Positions 26,451 through 34,572 of a DNA stretch of 64,000 nt are shown here, in pieces. The first letter of the stretch is position 1. Each line of letters begins with the position of its first letter. Below the pieces are notes generated by a model, which was not told the DNA's origin, did not search any database, and worked only from the letters and a program-made list of their open reading frames with translations. The stretch lies in contig REGP01000002.1 in the NCBI GenBank assembly GCA_004134995.1, forward strand, positions 1-64,000. The letters are read 5' to 3'. Position numbers and translations under genes: made by a program. Source of the DNA: Oxalobacteraceae bacterium CAVE-383. GTDB taxonomy: Bacteria; Pseudomonadota; Gammaproteobacteria; Burkholderiales; Burkholderiaceae_D.

Positions 26451-27404
26451 TTACTGTTCACCGAAAACAATCCGGTTGCGCCCGTCGCGCTTGGCCTGGT
26501 ACAGCGCATCGTCCGCGCATTTCATCAAATGCTTGACCCCGGTGTCGCCATCCGGCACGACGCAGCAGGCGCCGATGCTGATGGTGACATGCTCCGCGGC
26601 GCGTGAATGCGCATGCGGCAAGCCGCACTGAAGTACGGTGGCGCGCATTCTTTCCGCGATATTGGCGGATTGCTCCCGGTCCAGCCCCATCATGAGCACG
26701 ACGAATTCCTCGCCGCCGTAGCGCGCCACCAGGTCGGTGGAGCGCAGCACTTGCGAATTCAACGCGTCGGCGACGATTTTCAGCGTCGCATCGCCGGCCG
26801 AGTGGCCGTAGTGATCGTTGTACTGCTTGAAAAAATCGACATCGATCATGAATACCGAAATCGGTGTCTTGCGTTTCTTCGCTGCCGCCAGCATGATCTC
26901 GCCGTGTTCGTCGAAAGAGCGCCTGTTGGCGATCCCGGTCAGGCTGTCGGTGATGGCTTCATAGCGCAGCTTGGTGGAATACGCCCGCAAAATGTTTTCG
27001 CGCTTGATCGAGCGGCTGGCGTCAAGGATCTGGATCATGCAGCAACGCCGGCTGGCTTCGTTCAGGATGGGGGAAATCACGATCGACTGATCGATCCGGT
27101 TCGGCGTTTCCAGTTCATGGCCGCGATAGATCGGCAGCGGCGCGCGGTGCAGCGCATTCGACAACAGCACCGGCAGGCCATAATTCAAGGCCTGTCTGAC
27201 GCCGGCGACCAGGGCCGGCGCCACCGGCTCGTCGAAAACCGTATCGAGCTTCCGGCCAATGGCGTCGGCGCGGTCGATCCGGGTGCGATTGATCAGCCAG
27301 CGATTCCAGAACACGATCTCCAGATTCTGGCCCACCATCATCAGGCCGAGGTCGAGCGCGTCGCACACATCCGGCAACGCAAATGCGTGGTGCAGGCCGT
27401 TCAT
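26451..27404 (-). CDS. diguanylate cyclase (PAS-like + GGEEF)
   Basis: 317 residues. The N-terminal part, about 1-130, is PAS-like (DLGLMMVGQNLEIVFWNRWL). The GGDEF domain starts near 150 (ITDSLTGIANRRSFDEH), with the active-site GGEEF at 230-234 and an inhibitory RxxD site, R221-S-T-D224, five residues before it. It therefore should make cyclic di-GMP with product inhibition. The start at 27404 overlaps the cheC stop codon as ATGA, giving a coupled CheY-CheC-cyclase operon. A longer frame to 27683 lies inside cheC and is rejected. Confidence 0.9.
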   Translation of the reverse strand: MNGLHHAFALPDVCDALDLGLMMVGQNLEIVFWNRWLINRTRIDRADAIGRKLDTVFDEPVAPALVAGVRQALNYGLPVLLSNALHRAPLPIYRGHELETPNRIDQSIVISPILNEASRRCCMIQILDASRSIKRENILRAYSTKLRYEAITDSLTGIANRRSFDEHGEIMLAAAKKRKTPISVFMIDVDFFKQYNDHYGHSAGDATLKIVADALNSQVLRSTDLVARYGGEEFVVLMMGLDREQSANIAERMRATVLQCGLPHAHSRAAEHVTISIGACCVVPDGDTGVKHLMKCADDALYQAKRDGRNRIVFGEQ

Positions 27405-28009
27405 TGGATGCCGTCGAGATAGCGTTGAACGTGTTCGACCAATTGATTCAGCGAATCGGTGCTGAGGAAAAAAATCAGATGGCCCTGGGTCTGGCGCTTC
27501 TCGATCTTCAGATCGATGTGCAGCACCAGCAGGCAGTCGCGCTCCATCTCGTAGCTGACGTAGCGCAAGATCCATTGCGGCGATGCCTGCGAATAGCGCG
27601 GCAATCCGCTGTCGAGCTGGATGCCGAAGATATCGGCCATCGCCGACAGGCAGGCGTTCAGGATGATGTTGCCGACTTCGCACATCGCTTCCTGTTCGAA
27701 TTCGGGAAGATCCTCGATGGCGATTTCGGAGCCCATCATTTCGCGTACGATCTCCAGCGCATGCGTCTCGGTGAACAGCAGCAGGCCTTCGGCATCGAAC
27801 GGGCCGCTGAAGATCTGGCTGACGGCGGCGAATTCATCGTTTTCCAGACCCAGCCTGGCGGCGTCGATATCCTTGTTTTCGAGGATTTCAATCGAAGGAA
27901 CCGACAGCAGGACGGTGTCGCCGACAATCTCGCTCAAGCTCTCGGCCGCGCGGCCGGCGCCGATATTGAAGACTTCCGTCAACGCGTCCAGTTGCAGGTC
28001 ACTCAGCAT
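27401..28009 (-). CDS. CheC-like CheY-P phosphatase
   Basis: 202 residues of the CheC/CheX/FliY family. Two copies of the active-site signature are visible. In the first, D8, E12, N15 and P38 fit [DS]xxxExxN(x22)P. In the second, E111, N114 and P137 fit, with Glu replacing Asp/Ser at 107. CheC dephosphorylates CheY-P. It overlaps the receiver gene upstream (11 bp) and the cyclase gene downstream (4 bp), so its substrate is probably the neighbouring receiver. CheC is uncommon among betaproteobacterial chemotaxis systems. Confidence 0.85.
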   Translation of the reverse strand: MLSDLQLDALTEVFNIGAGRAAESLSEIVGDTVLLSVPSIEILENKDIDAARLGLENDEFAAVSQIFSGPFDAEGLLLFTETHALEIVREMMGSEIAIEDLPEFEQEAMCEVGNIILNACLSAMADIFGIQLDSGLPRYSQASPQWILRYVSYEMERDCLLVLHIDLKIEKRQTQGHLIFFLSTDSLNQLVEHVQRYLDGIQ

Positions 28010-28394
28010 CGCCGGCGCCGTTCAGGAAATAATTGAATGCCTTCTCTATCGATTTATCGGTGACCGGCTTGGCCACGAAAAATGTCTGAATGCTCTGCGC
28101 GCGCATCTGATGCGTCTGCTGGATGTTGGCGGAAAAGATGACGATGCGTATCGCCGGATGCTTCTGCATGATCAGTTCGGCCGCATCGGTGCCGAGCATG
28201 CCGGGCATGTTGATGTCCATGGTGCAGTAATCCGGCAGTTCCTTGTCGGCCGCGGTCACCGCCTTGTCGCCGCTGTCGGCTTCCAGCACTTCCCATTCGG
28301 GATGGGCCTGCCTGACGTGCGCCTTGATCACCATGCGCGACACCTTGCTGTCATCGACGATGAGGATCTTTTTGGGGTGCGTATTCGAAGTCAT
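27999..28394 (-). CDS. CheY-like single-domain response regulator
   Basis: 131 residues: a stand-alone receiver domain with acidic pocket D14/D15, phosphoacceptor D60 (TMDINMPG), switch Ser (IFSAN) and Lys in AKPV. The start at 28394 (MTSNTHPKK) is chosen over 28448 because the shorter form begins at the usual point before strand beta-1. It heads the three-gene operon with cheC and the diguanylate cyclase. Confidence 0.88.
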   Translation of the reverse strand: MTSNTHPKKILIVDDSKVSRMVIKAHVRQAHPEWEVLEADSGDKAVTAADKELPDYCTMDINMPGMLGTDAAELIMQKHPAIRIVIFSANIQQTHQMRAQSIQTFFVAKPVTDKSIEKAFNYFLNGAGDAE

Positions 28395-28903
28395 AGGATT
28401 TAGCGATCTGGCGGAGGCCATGGAATGCAGCGGATGCCGATTCCGCATTGTACCAAGCCGGCAAGTCGGAAAATATCAAAATGACATCAAAAAAATCTGA
28501 CGTCGGATTCCGCCGGGAAAGTTTCTGAAACGCAATCAAAGCATGCGCTATCGATCTTTATCCCGGCGCGCGCAGGAAGACGCGTTTCGCCGCGCTTCGA
28601 TGACATCCGGCCGGCGCCGAACAGATAACAGGGGAATGTGCATTTACCCGATTTTCGCATTGCCTTCAAGCGATCAATTTCAATAATTCAATTTTCCTGG
28701 AAGCGATTTTTCTTCCACCTTTCCGATTTATTATCGCCCTGCCTCTGATTTTTCATCGTCGAAAATCGGATTTAAAAGGGCATCGATGGTGCTATTACTT
28801 TCTGCCAGCTTTCATCGATGAATTAAAACGCTAGACTTTTTCCCGGCAATTTCCAGACGGAAATTTCACAGGCGTTTTTAATCGAATCGAAGGAGCAAGC
28901 AGT
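28395..28903. other. divergent intergenic region upstream of the porin gene
   Basis: About 510 bp between the receiver operon and the porin gene. No supported gene. AT-rich tracts around 28640-28800 and GAAGGAG just before the porin start (28890-28896) suggest it holds the porin promoter and leader; I could not place a reliable promoter pair. Confidence 0.55.
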
Positions 28904-29917
28904 ATGAAAACCACCCTCATCGCCGCCATATGCATGGGCATGATCGGCAGCGTCCAGGCGCAAACCAATGTCACCGCGTACGGCGTGGTCGATCAATACC
29001 TCGACTTCAGCAAGGCCGGCGCGAACAGCGCCAGCCGTGTCCAGAGCGGCGGCCTCGACGGTTCGCGGCTGGGCTTTCGCGGCGAAGAAGCGCTCGGCGC
29101 GGGACTGAAAGCGGTATTCCAGATCGAAGCCGGCTTCAATGCCGATGACGGCACTTCCGGCCAGGGCGGCGTCCTCTTCGGACGCCAGTCGTATGTCGGC
29201 CTGGGCGGCAATTTCGGGCAGGTCACGCTGGGCCGCCAGTACTCGATGTATTACGACACTCTGGTCAACTATGGGCTGGGCGGCGGACTGGCATGGGGCA
29301 ACGCCAGCGAATATTTTGATGACGGCGCCATCCTGCGCGTGAATAATTCGGTCAAGTACGAAAGCCCGGACTTCAGCGGCTTTACCTTCAAGGGCTTGTA
29401 CGGCATGGGCGAGAACAGCGCGCCGGGCATGCGTTCGGTCGGCAATCTCAGCAGCGTAGGCGGCCAGTACGCCAACGGTCCTGTTTCGCTCGGACTGTCG
29501 TATTCGACGCGGAAAACGCAAATCTCCAACAACGAGCGCTGGGCCGCCTTCGGCATATCCTATAATTTCGGCCCGATCAAACCGGCCTTCCTGATCACCG
29601 ACAGGCGCGACGACAGCGGCTTCAGCCGCAGCAGCATCTATGAAGTCAGCGCTGAAATTCCACTGACCAATTCATCGCTGTTGCTGGATGTAGGCCGCAT
29701 CCGCGACCGCGCGTTCCCCAATGCCAACGCCACGGCATACAGCATGCGCTACGACTATAACGTGTCGAAGCGCACCACGCTGTACACCGGCCTGGCATAC
29801 ATCAAGGCCGACCGGAATGCGTTTTACGGCATCAACGGCAGCACCGGCGCCGGTCTGCTGGGCGCCCCCGGCGACAATTCGCATGCGCTGATCGCGGGTA
29901 TCCGCCATCGTTTTTAA
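28904..29917 (+). CDS. outer-membrane porin (burkholderial general porin family)
   Basis: 337 residues with a signal peptide (MKTTLIAAICMGMIGSVQAQ). The mature barrel starts TNVTAYGVVDQYLDFSK, followed by RLGFRGEEALGAGLKAVFQIEAGFN and RQSYVGLGGNFGQVTLGRQY, hallmarks of the trimeric 16-strand porins of Burkholderiales (Omp32/OpcP type). It ends ALIAGIRHRF with the terminal Phe required for barrel assembly. A clear GGAG ribosome binding site precedes it. It is a non-specific or anion-selective diffusion channel. Confidence 0.93.
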   Translation: MKTTLIAAICMGMIGSVQAQTNVTAYGVVDQYLDFSKAGANSASRVQSGGLDGSRLGFRGEEALGAGLKAVFQIEAGFNADDGTSGQGGVLFGRQSYVGLGGNFGQVTLGRQYSMYYDTLVNYGLGGGLAWGNASEYFDDGAILRVNNSVKYESPDFSGFTFKGLYGMGENSAPGMRSVGNLSSVGGQYANGPVSLGLSYSTRKTQISNNERWAAFGISYNFGPIKPAFLITDRRDDSGFSRSSIYEVSAEIPLTNSSLLLDVGRIRDRAFPNANATAYSMRYDYNVSKRTTLYTGLAYIKADRNAFYGINGSTGAGLLGAPGDNSHALIAGIRHRF

Positions 29918-31108
29918 TTAGTTCAAGCGCAGTTCTGAAAAAACCGTGTCCATGCGTCCGGCGACTGCATGCGGCATTTGCGCCAGGCCGGCATCAATCC
30001 CTTTGGCGGCCTGTGCGCCAACGCCGTCGCGCGGCATGACGACATCGAAGGCAGTGCCTTCCGTCTCATCGGAAAACAGCTGCACCGTGCCGCCGTGCGC
30101 TTCGACGAACTGCTTGACGATATACAAACCCAGGCCCAGACCTTGGGCCTGGTGGCGATTTTCGGCGCCCAGATGAAACGGTTCGAAAATGGAAGCCAAC
30201 TGCTCGTGCGGAATCACGCCCTGGTTATGGACGCAAATCCGAATCACGCCGGCGTCGCTGCCATCGATATGCAGATCGACCGCCGTACCCGGCTTGCCAT
30301 GCTGAAGCGCATTGCCCAGCAGGTTCGACATGACTTGCGAAAAGCGATCGATGTCCACCATTCCCTTGACGTCGCCGGCGCTCTTGATGCGAATACGGCC
30401 TTCCTCGCTGCCGCACAACTCCTCGACCAGTGTCATGCACAGCATTTCGTAATCGGACGCCATCAATTGCAATTCGAATCCGATCGAACGTATCCGCGCC
30501 ACGTTCAGCAACTGATCCACCATTTTGACCATGCGCCTGCCGCTGCTCTGGATCCGATCCGCCGCCAGCGTTACCTTGGGATCTTCCGAAACCACTTTCA
30601 ACAGTGCCGCGCCGTTCATGACGGCCGATAGCGGGTTGCGCAAATCGTGTCCCAATACCGCCGTAAACATTTCGTTCAGATATAGCGACTGGCGCAATTC
30701 TTCCAATTGCTGCGACAGCCGCTTTTTTTGCTCGTACAACTCGACAAATACATTGACCTTGCTGCGCAAGACCACGCCGTCGATCGGCTTGTACAAAAAG
30801 TCCACCGCGCCGGCTTCATATCCGCGGAAACTGGCGCTCGGCTCGCGCGCCGCGGCAGTCAGGAATATCAAAGGCACGGTGCGGGTGCGGTCGCTGCCGC
30901 GGATCAGTTCGGCCAGTTCGAAACCATCCATCTCCGGCATCTGCACGTCGACCAATGCCAGCGCAATTTCTTCCACCAAAAGAATTTCCAGCGCGGCGGG
31001 CCCCGAATCCGCCTTGAGCACGCGAATGCCCGGCCGCGTCAGCAACGCCTCGACCGCCGTCAAGTTCTGTTCGATATCGTCTACAACCAGGATATTGATG
31101 TCTGCCAT
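29918..31108 (-). CDS. receiver-histidine kinase hybrid (response regulator + HisKA + HATPase)
   Basis: 396 residues. The N-terminal receiver has D10/D11, phosphoacceptor D54 (LVDVQMPEMDG) and K107. A coiled-coil linker follows (about 120-145), then HisKA with H154 (VLGHDLRNPLSAV) and a HATPase domain (NLLGNALQHG, GLGLGLYIVKQFVEAHGG). No membrane segment: a cytoplasmic kinase whose receiver is N-terminal. An in-frame start at 31144 overlaps the cheR stop codon (ATGA) and would add 12 residues; 31108 has GGAG about 10 bp upstream. It is paired with cheR, suggesting a chemosensory-like circuit. Confidence 0.88.
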   Translation of the reverse strand: MADINILVVDDIEQNLTAVEALLTRPGIRVLKADSGPAALEILLVEEIALALVDVQMPEMDGFELAELIRGSDRTRTVPLIFLTAAAREPSASFRGYEAGAVDFLYKPIDGVVLRSKVNVFVELYEQKKRLSQQLEELRQSLYLNEMFTAVLGHDLRNPLSAVMNGAALLKVVSEDPKVTLAADRIQSSGRRMVKMVDQLLNVARIRSIGFELQLMASDYEMLCMTLVEELCGSEEGRIRIKSAGDVKGMVDIDRFSQVMSNLLGNALQHGKPGTAVDLHIDGSDAGVIRICVHNQGVIPHEQLASIFEPFHLGAENRHQAQGLGLGLYIVKQFVEAHGGTVQLFSDETEGTAFDVVMPRDGVGAQAAKGIDAGLAQMPHAVAGRMDTVFSELRLN

Positions 31109-31140
31109 GACAAACGGCTCCAGGGGATTATTATTTAAAG

Positions 31141-31956
31141 TCATAAGCGCTGATAAATCTTTTCGGCCGGAACGAGCTCGGAAAACGCATCGGACTGCAA
31201 TGTGAAACGCAGGCTTTCCTTCAGGCCCAGGCCCAGGAAACCCCGGTGCACCAGTGCATCGTGAAACAACTGGATCGCCCTTTCCTGCAGGCTTCGATTG
31301 AAGTAAATCAATACATTCCGGCACGACACCATATGCACTTCCGAAAAAACGCTGTCGGTCGCCAGGCTGTGGTCGGCAAATACCATATGCTGCCGGAAGC
31401 CGCGGTCGAACACGGCGCTGTCGTATCCCGCCGTGTAGTAGTCCGACAAGGACTTGACGCCGCCGGCACGAAGATAATTTTCGCTGAATTGCGCAATTCG
31501 ATGCAGGGCGTAAATGCCGCCGGCCGCCGTCTTCAACGCCTCGCCATTGATATCCGTGGCGTAAATCAGCGTACGTTCCAGCAACCCTTCCTCGGCCAGC
31601 ATGATGGCCAGCGACCAGACCTCTTCACCGGTGCAGCAGCCGGCCACCCAAACCTTGATCGACGGATAAGTCTTCAAAAGCGGCACGACATTGGCGCGCA
31701 AGGCGGCAAAATAATGCGGATCGCGAAACATCTCGCTGACCTGCACGGTGAAATACTGCAGCATCTGCTCAAACACCAGCGGCTCATGCAGCACGCGGTT
31801 CTGCAACTGTGAAACGGTTTTGCAGTCGAACCGCTCCAGCGCCTGGTTGACACGCCGGCGCAGCGATGTGACTGAATAATTCCGGAAATCATGCTGGTAT
31901 CGCTGAAATACCCCCTCTAACAGCAATTTAAGTTCAAGATCGAATAAGGTCTCCAC
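31141..31956 (-). CDS. CheR-type protein-glutamate methyltransferase
   Basis: 271 residues from a GTG start at 31956, preceded 5 bp upstream by AGGAG. This start gives the normal CheR length; an ATG at 32124 would add 56 unlikely residues. The N-terminal helical domain contains RRRVNQALERF. The SAM fold has FRDPHYFAALR, VWVAGCCTGEEVWSLAI (SAM glycine loop), ATDIN and VSCRNVLIYF, all CheR signatures. It would methylate receptor glutamates, but no MCP gene is nearby. It is coupled to the receiver-kinase gene; such CheR plus receiver-kinase pairs often act outside classical chemotaxis. Confidence 0.88.
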   Translation of the reverse strand: METLFDLELKLLLEGVFQRYQHDFRNYSVTSLRRRVNQALERFDCKTVSQLQNRVLHEPLVFEQMLQYFTVQVSEMFRDPHYFAALRANVVPLLKTYPSIKVWVAGCCTGEEVWSLAIMLAEEGLLERTLIYATDINGEALKTAAGGIYALHRIAQFSENYLRAGGVKSLSDYYTAGYDSAVFDRGFRQHMVFADHSLATDSVFSEVHMVSCRNVLIYFNRSLQERAIQLFHDALVHRGFLGLGLKESLRFTLQSDAFSELVPAEKIYQRL

Positions 31957-32147
31957 CAACGCTCCTGTTGCATTTCTCTGCGTAAGGCCAAATAGCGACG
32001 ATATGACCAAAACCCCACACAAAAAATTCTTGTACGGCGAATATTTGCGGCCGATGATCAACGCGCAAAATATACCGCTATTTGGCGCAAAGAAAAATAT
32101 TGCGTACGCGGCCGTTGCATCCATCTCTTATCAGTTGAACAACAAAT

Positions 32148-33239
32148 ATGAAGACCTTCCATTGCGATAAATGCGACCAGCAGGTTTTTTTCGAAAATAC
32201 CCACTGCGGCAATTGCGGCAGCATGCTCGGCTATCAGCCAGAACATCAAATCATCAGCAGCTTCGCGCCTGGAGCAGAAGACGGGCTGTGGCTGAGCCTG
32301 AACCCGATCAACGGCGGCCGCAGCTACAAGCAATGCCGCAACTACGCCGTGGAAAATGTCTGCAACTGGATGCTGGAAAGCAGCGCCGACAGCGAACTCT
32401 GCGCATCCTGCCAATTGACGCGCGTGATCCCGGCGCTGTCGAGCGAAAAAAACCGCCTCTACTGGAAACGCCTTGAAGCGGCCAAGCGGCGGCTGCTGCA
32501 TTCGCTCTGGACGCTGCATATCCAGCCGTCGCCCAAGCTCAACGATCCCGAGGCCGGATTGGCATTCGAATTTCTGGAAGAAATGCCGCAGGGGCCGCAT
32601 GTGCTGACCGGCCATGCCGACGGCGTGATCACGCTCAATATCGCGGAAGCCGATCCGGCCAGCCGCGAAAAGGTCCGCGAACAGATGCATGAGCCCTACC
32701 GCACGCTGCTCGGCCATTTCAGGCACGAAAGCGGCCATTACTATTACGACCGTTTGATTGCGGAAACCGAATGGCTGCCGCGTTTCCGCACGCTGTTCGG
32801 CGACGAGCGCCAGGACTACGCCGAAGCCCTGCAGCGGCACTACGACAACGGCCCGGCGCCGGACTGGGAGCAGCAATTCGTCAGCAGCTACGCCAGCGTG
32901 CATCCGTGGGAAGACTGGGCCGAAAGCTGGGCGCATTACCTGCACATGTTCGATACCCTGGAAACCGCGCATGCATGCGGCGTCCAGCTCAAGCCGCGCA
33001 AACGGCGCGAGCCGGAACTGGTGATTACCGCGCCGGTCCTGAAAACGCGATCGTTCGATGAAACGCTGGAAGATTGGTTTGCGCTGACTTACGTGCTCAA
33101 CAGCCTGAACCGCAGCATCGGCATGCCGGACTCATATCCTTTTACGCTGTCGACGCCGGTGCTGGACAAATTGCGTTTTATCCATGAGGTCGTGCTGGAG
33201 CGGCACGCCAGGAACACGGGCACTACAGCACCATCTTGA
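32148..33239 (+). CDS. putative zinc-binding metallopeptidase with N-terminal zinc ribbon
   Basis: 363 residues. The zinc ribbon at 5-23 has C6, C9, C20 and C23 (HCDKCD...CGNCG), with more cysteines at about 63-88. The peptidase motif is H193-E-S-G-H197 (FRHESGHYYYDRL), an HExxH-like zinc site. WEDWAESWAHYLHMFDTLE, further on, carries the third ligand region. It matches the uncharacterised putative-zinc-binding-metallopeptidase family (PF15887-type). It is divergent from cheR and overlaps ybeD at the 3' end by 17 bp (convergent). Substrate unknown. Confidence 0.85.
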   Translation: MKTFHCDKCDQQVFFENTHCGNCGSMLGYQPEHQIISSFAPGAEDGLWLSLNPINGGRSYKQCRNYAVENVCNWMLESSADSELCASCQLTRVIPALSSEKNRLYWKRLEAAKRRLLHSLWTLHIQPSPKLNDPEAGLAFEFLEEMPQGPHVLTGHADGVITLNIAEADPASREKVREQMHEPYRTLLGHFRHESGHYYYDRLIAETEWLPRFRTLFGDERQDYAEALQRHYDNGPAPDWEQQFVSSYASVHPWEDWAESWAHYLHMFDTLETAHACGVQLKPRKRREPELVITAPVLKTRSFDETLEDWFALTYVLNSLNRSIGMPDSYPFTLSTPVLDKLRFIHEVVLERHARNTGTTAPS

Positions 33240-33516
33240 CCATCGGATGGGAAGACAATTCGCGGTACAGATTGTCGAGCTGCTCGCGGCTGACCGCCAG
33301 CACGGTCACGGTCAGACCCAGATAATTGCCTTTGGAGGACGGCCGCTTCTCCAGCTTGCCTTCATGAAAGCTGGGATCGTGGCGCAGGACGAGGTCGATG
33401 ATGGCGCGCTCGAAATCGTCGTGCATCGGACCCATGATCTTGATCGGAAAATCGCTCGGATATTCGATCAGGCTTTGTTCAGGGGGAATTTCGGGGAATA
33501 GCGGAATATCAGACAT
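33223..33516 (-). CDS. ybeD: YbeD/DUF493 family protein
   Basis: 97 residues starting MSDIPLFPEIPPEQSLIEYPSDFPIKIMG, the standard YbeD N-terminus, with LGLTVTVLAVSREQLDNLYRELSSHPMVKMVL at the end. It is an ACT-like small fold of uncertain role, usually encoded beside lipB in proteobacteria. Here lipB is about 9.7 kb away on the other strand. The longer start at 33540 is not needed. Confidence 0.9.
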   Translation of the reverse strand: MSDIPLFPEIPPEQSLIEYPSDFPIKIMGPMHDDFERAIIDLVLRHDPSFHEGKLEKRPSSKGNYLGLTVTVLAVSREQLDNLYRELSSHPMVKMVL

Positions 33517-33602
33517 GGCGGCGATCCGGTGTAACGGCATTGACGGAATTGCCGGCCGATCGCGATGCGTCGGCCGACGCCGCTATTTTACGCCGGTTGG
33601 AA

Positions 33603-34454
33603 TCAGGCGCGCTTGGCGTTCTGGTAAGCAGCGTACAGCGCGGCGTAAATCGGGCCCGGCGCACCGGTGCCGATGGTTTTGCCGTCCACCGTCACCACCG
33701 GCAGGATTTCCTTGGATGCCGACGACAGCATGATTTCATCGGCCTGGAACACCTCGTCGCGGGTAATTTTGCGCGGCGTGAATTCGATATTGCCGTAGGC
33801 GCACAGCTCTTCGATCAATCCGTAGCGGATGCCTTCCAGGATCAGGTTGTCCTTGGGCGGCGCCATCAGCTTGCCGTTCTTGACGATCCAGACATTCGAA
33901 GCCGAAGCTTCGGTCAGGTAGCCGTCGCGGAACTGGATCGCTTCGGTCACTTTGTTTTCCGCCGCATGCTGGGCCGCCAGCACATTGCCGAGCAGGGACG
34001 TCGATTTGATTTCGCAGCGCAGCCAGCGCTTGTCTTCCAGCGTCACGCAAGACACGCCGTTGGCGCGCGCCAGCGCATCCGGCAGCACCAGCGGGTTGGA
34101 CATGATGAAGACCGTCGGCACCGATTCGCCCGGGAAGGCATGGCCGCGCTTGGCGACGCCGCGCGTCACCTGGATATACACCATCTGGTCGGCCAGGCCG
34201 GAGGCGGCGACCACGCTGTCGATCAGGGCATTCCAGCCCGCCGCATTGTGCGGATTGGCGATGCCGATGGCGGCCAGGCTGCGGAACAGGCGGGCCAGAT
34301 GCTCGCGCCCGCGGAACGGTTTGCGGTCGTAGATTGGAATGACTTCGTAAATGCCGTCGCCGAAAATGAAACCCCGGTCGAGGACGGGAATCATGGCTTG
34401 TGAAAGAGGTGTTATCGCACCATTCAAATAAACGAGTGGATCGTCATCGATCAT
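33603..34454 (-). CDS. dat: D-amino-acid transaminase (class IV aminotransferase)
   Basis: 283 residues; PLP-dependent fold-type IV enzyme. VYLNGAITPLSQAMIPVLDRGFIFGDGIYEVIPIY is the typical N-terminus, the Schiff-base Lys is K150 (EIKSTSLLGN), and LTEASASN is the PLP-phosphate/Glu motif. It is followed by ybeD 86 bp downstream, as in the dat-ybeD-lipB order common in Burkholderiales. It interconverts D-alanine and D-glutamate pools; a branched-chain transaminase is less likely given the length and motifs. Confidence 0.85.
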   Translation of the reverse strand: MIDDDPLVYLNGAITPLSQAMIPVLDRGFIFGDGIYEVIPIYDRKPFRGREHLARLFRSLAAIGIANPHNAAGWNALIDSVVAASGLADQMVYIQVTRGVAKRGHAFPGESVPTVFIMSNPLVLPDALARANGVSCVTLEDKRWLRCEIKSTSLLGNVLAAQHAAENKVTEAIQFRDGYLTEASASNVWIVKNGKLMAPPKDNLILEGIRYGLIEELCAYGNIEFTPRKITRDEVFQADEIMLSSASKEILPVVTVDGKTIGTGAPGPIYAALYAAYQNAKRA

Positions 34455-34572
34455 AATGGGTGCTTTCCTTGCCTTCGGTTATAGGGCCTGCCGCATTTCG
34501 CGGATGCCGGAACCGTCGATTGTTGCATAATCGCTTCGCGGCCGTTATGCAAAAAAAGAATGGAGTTTTCGC

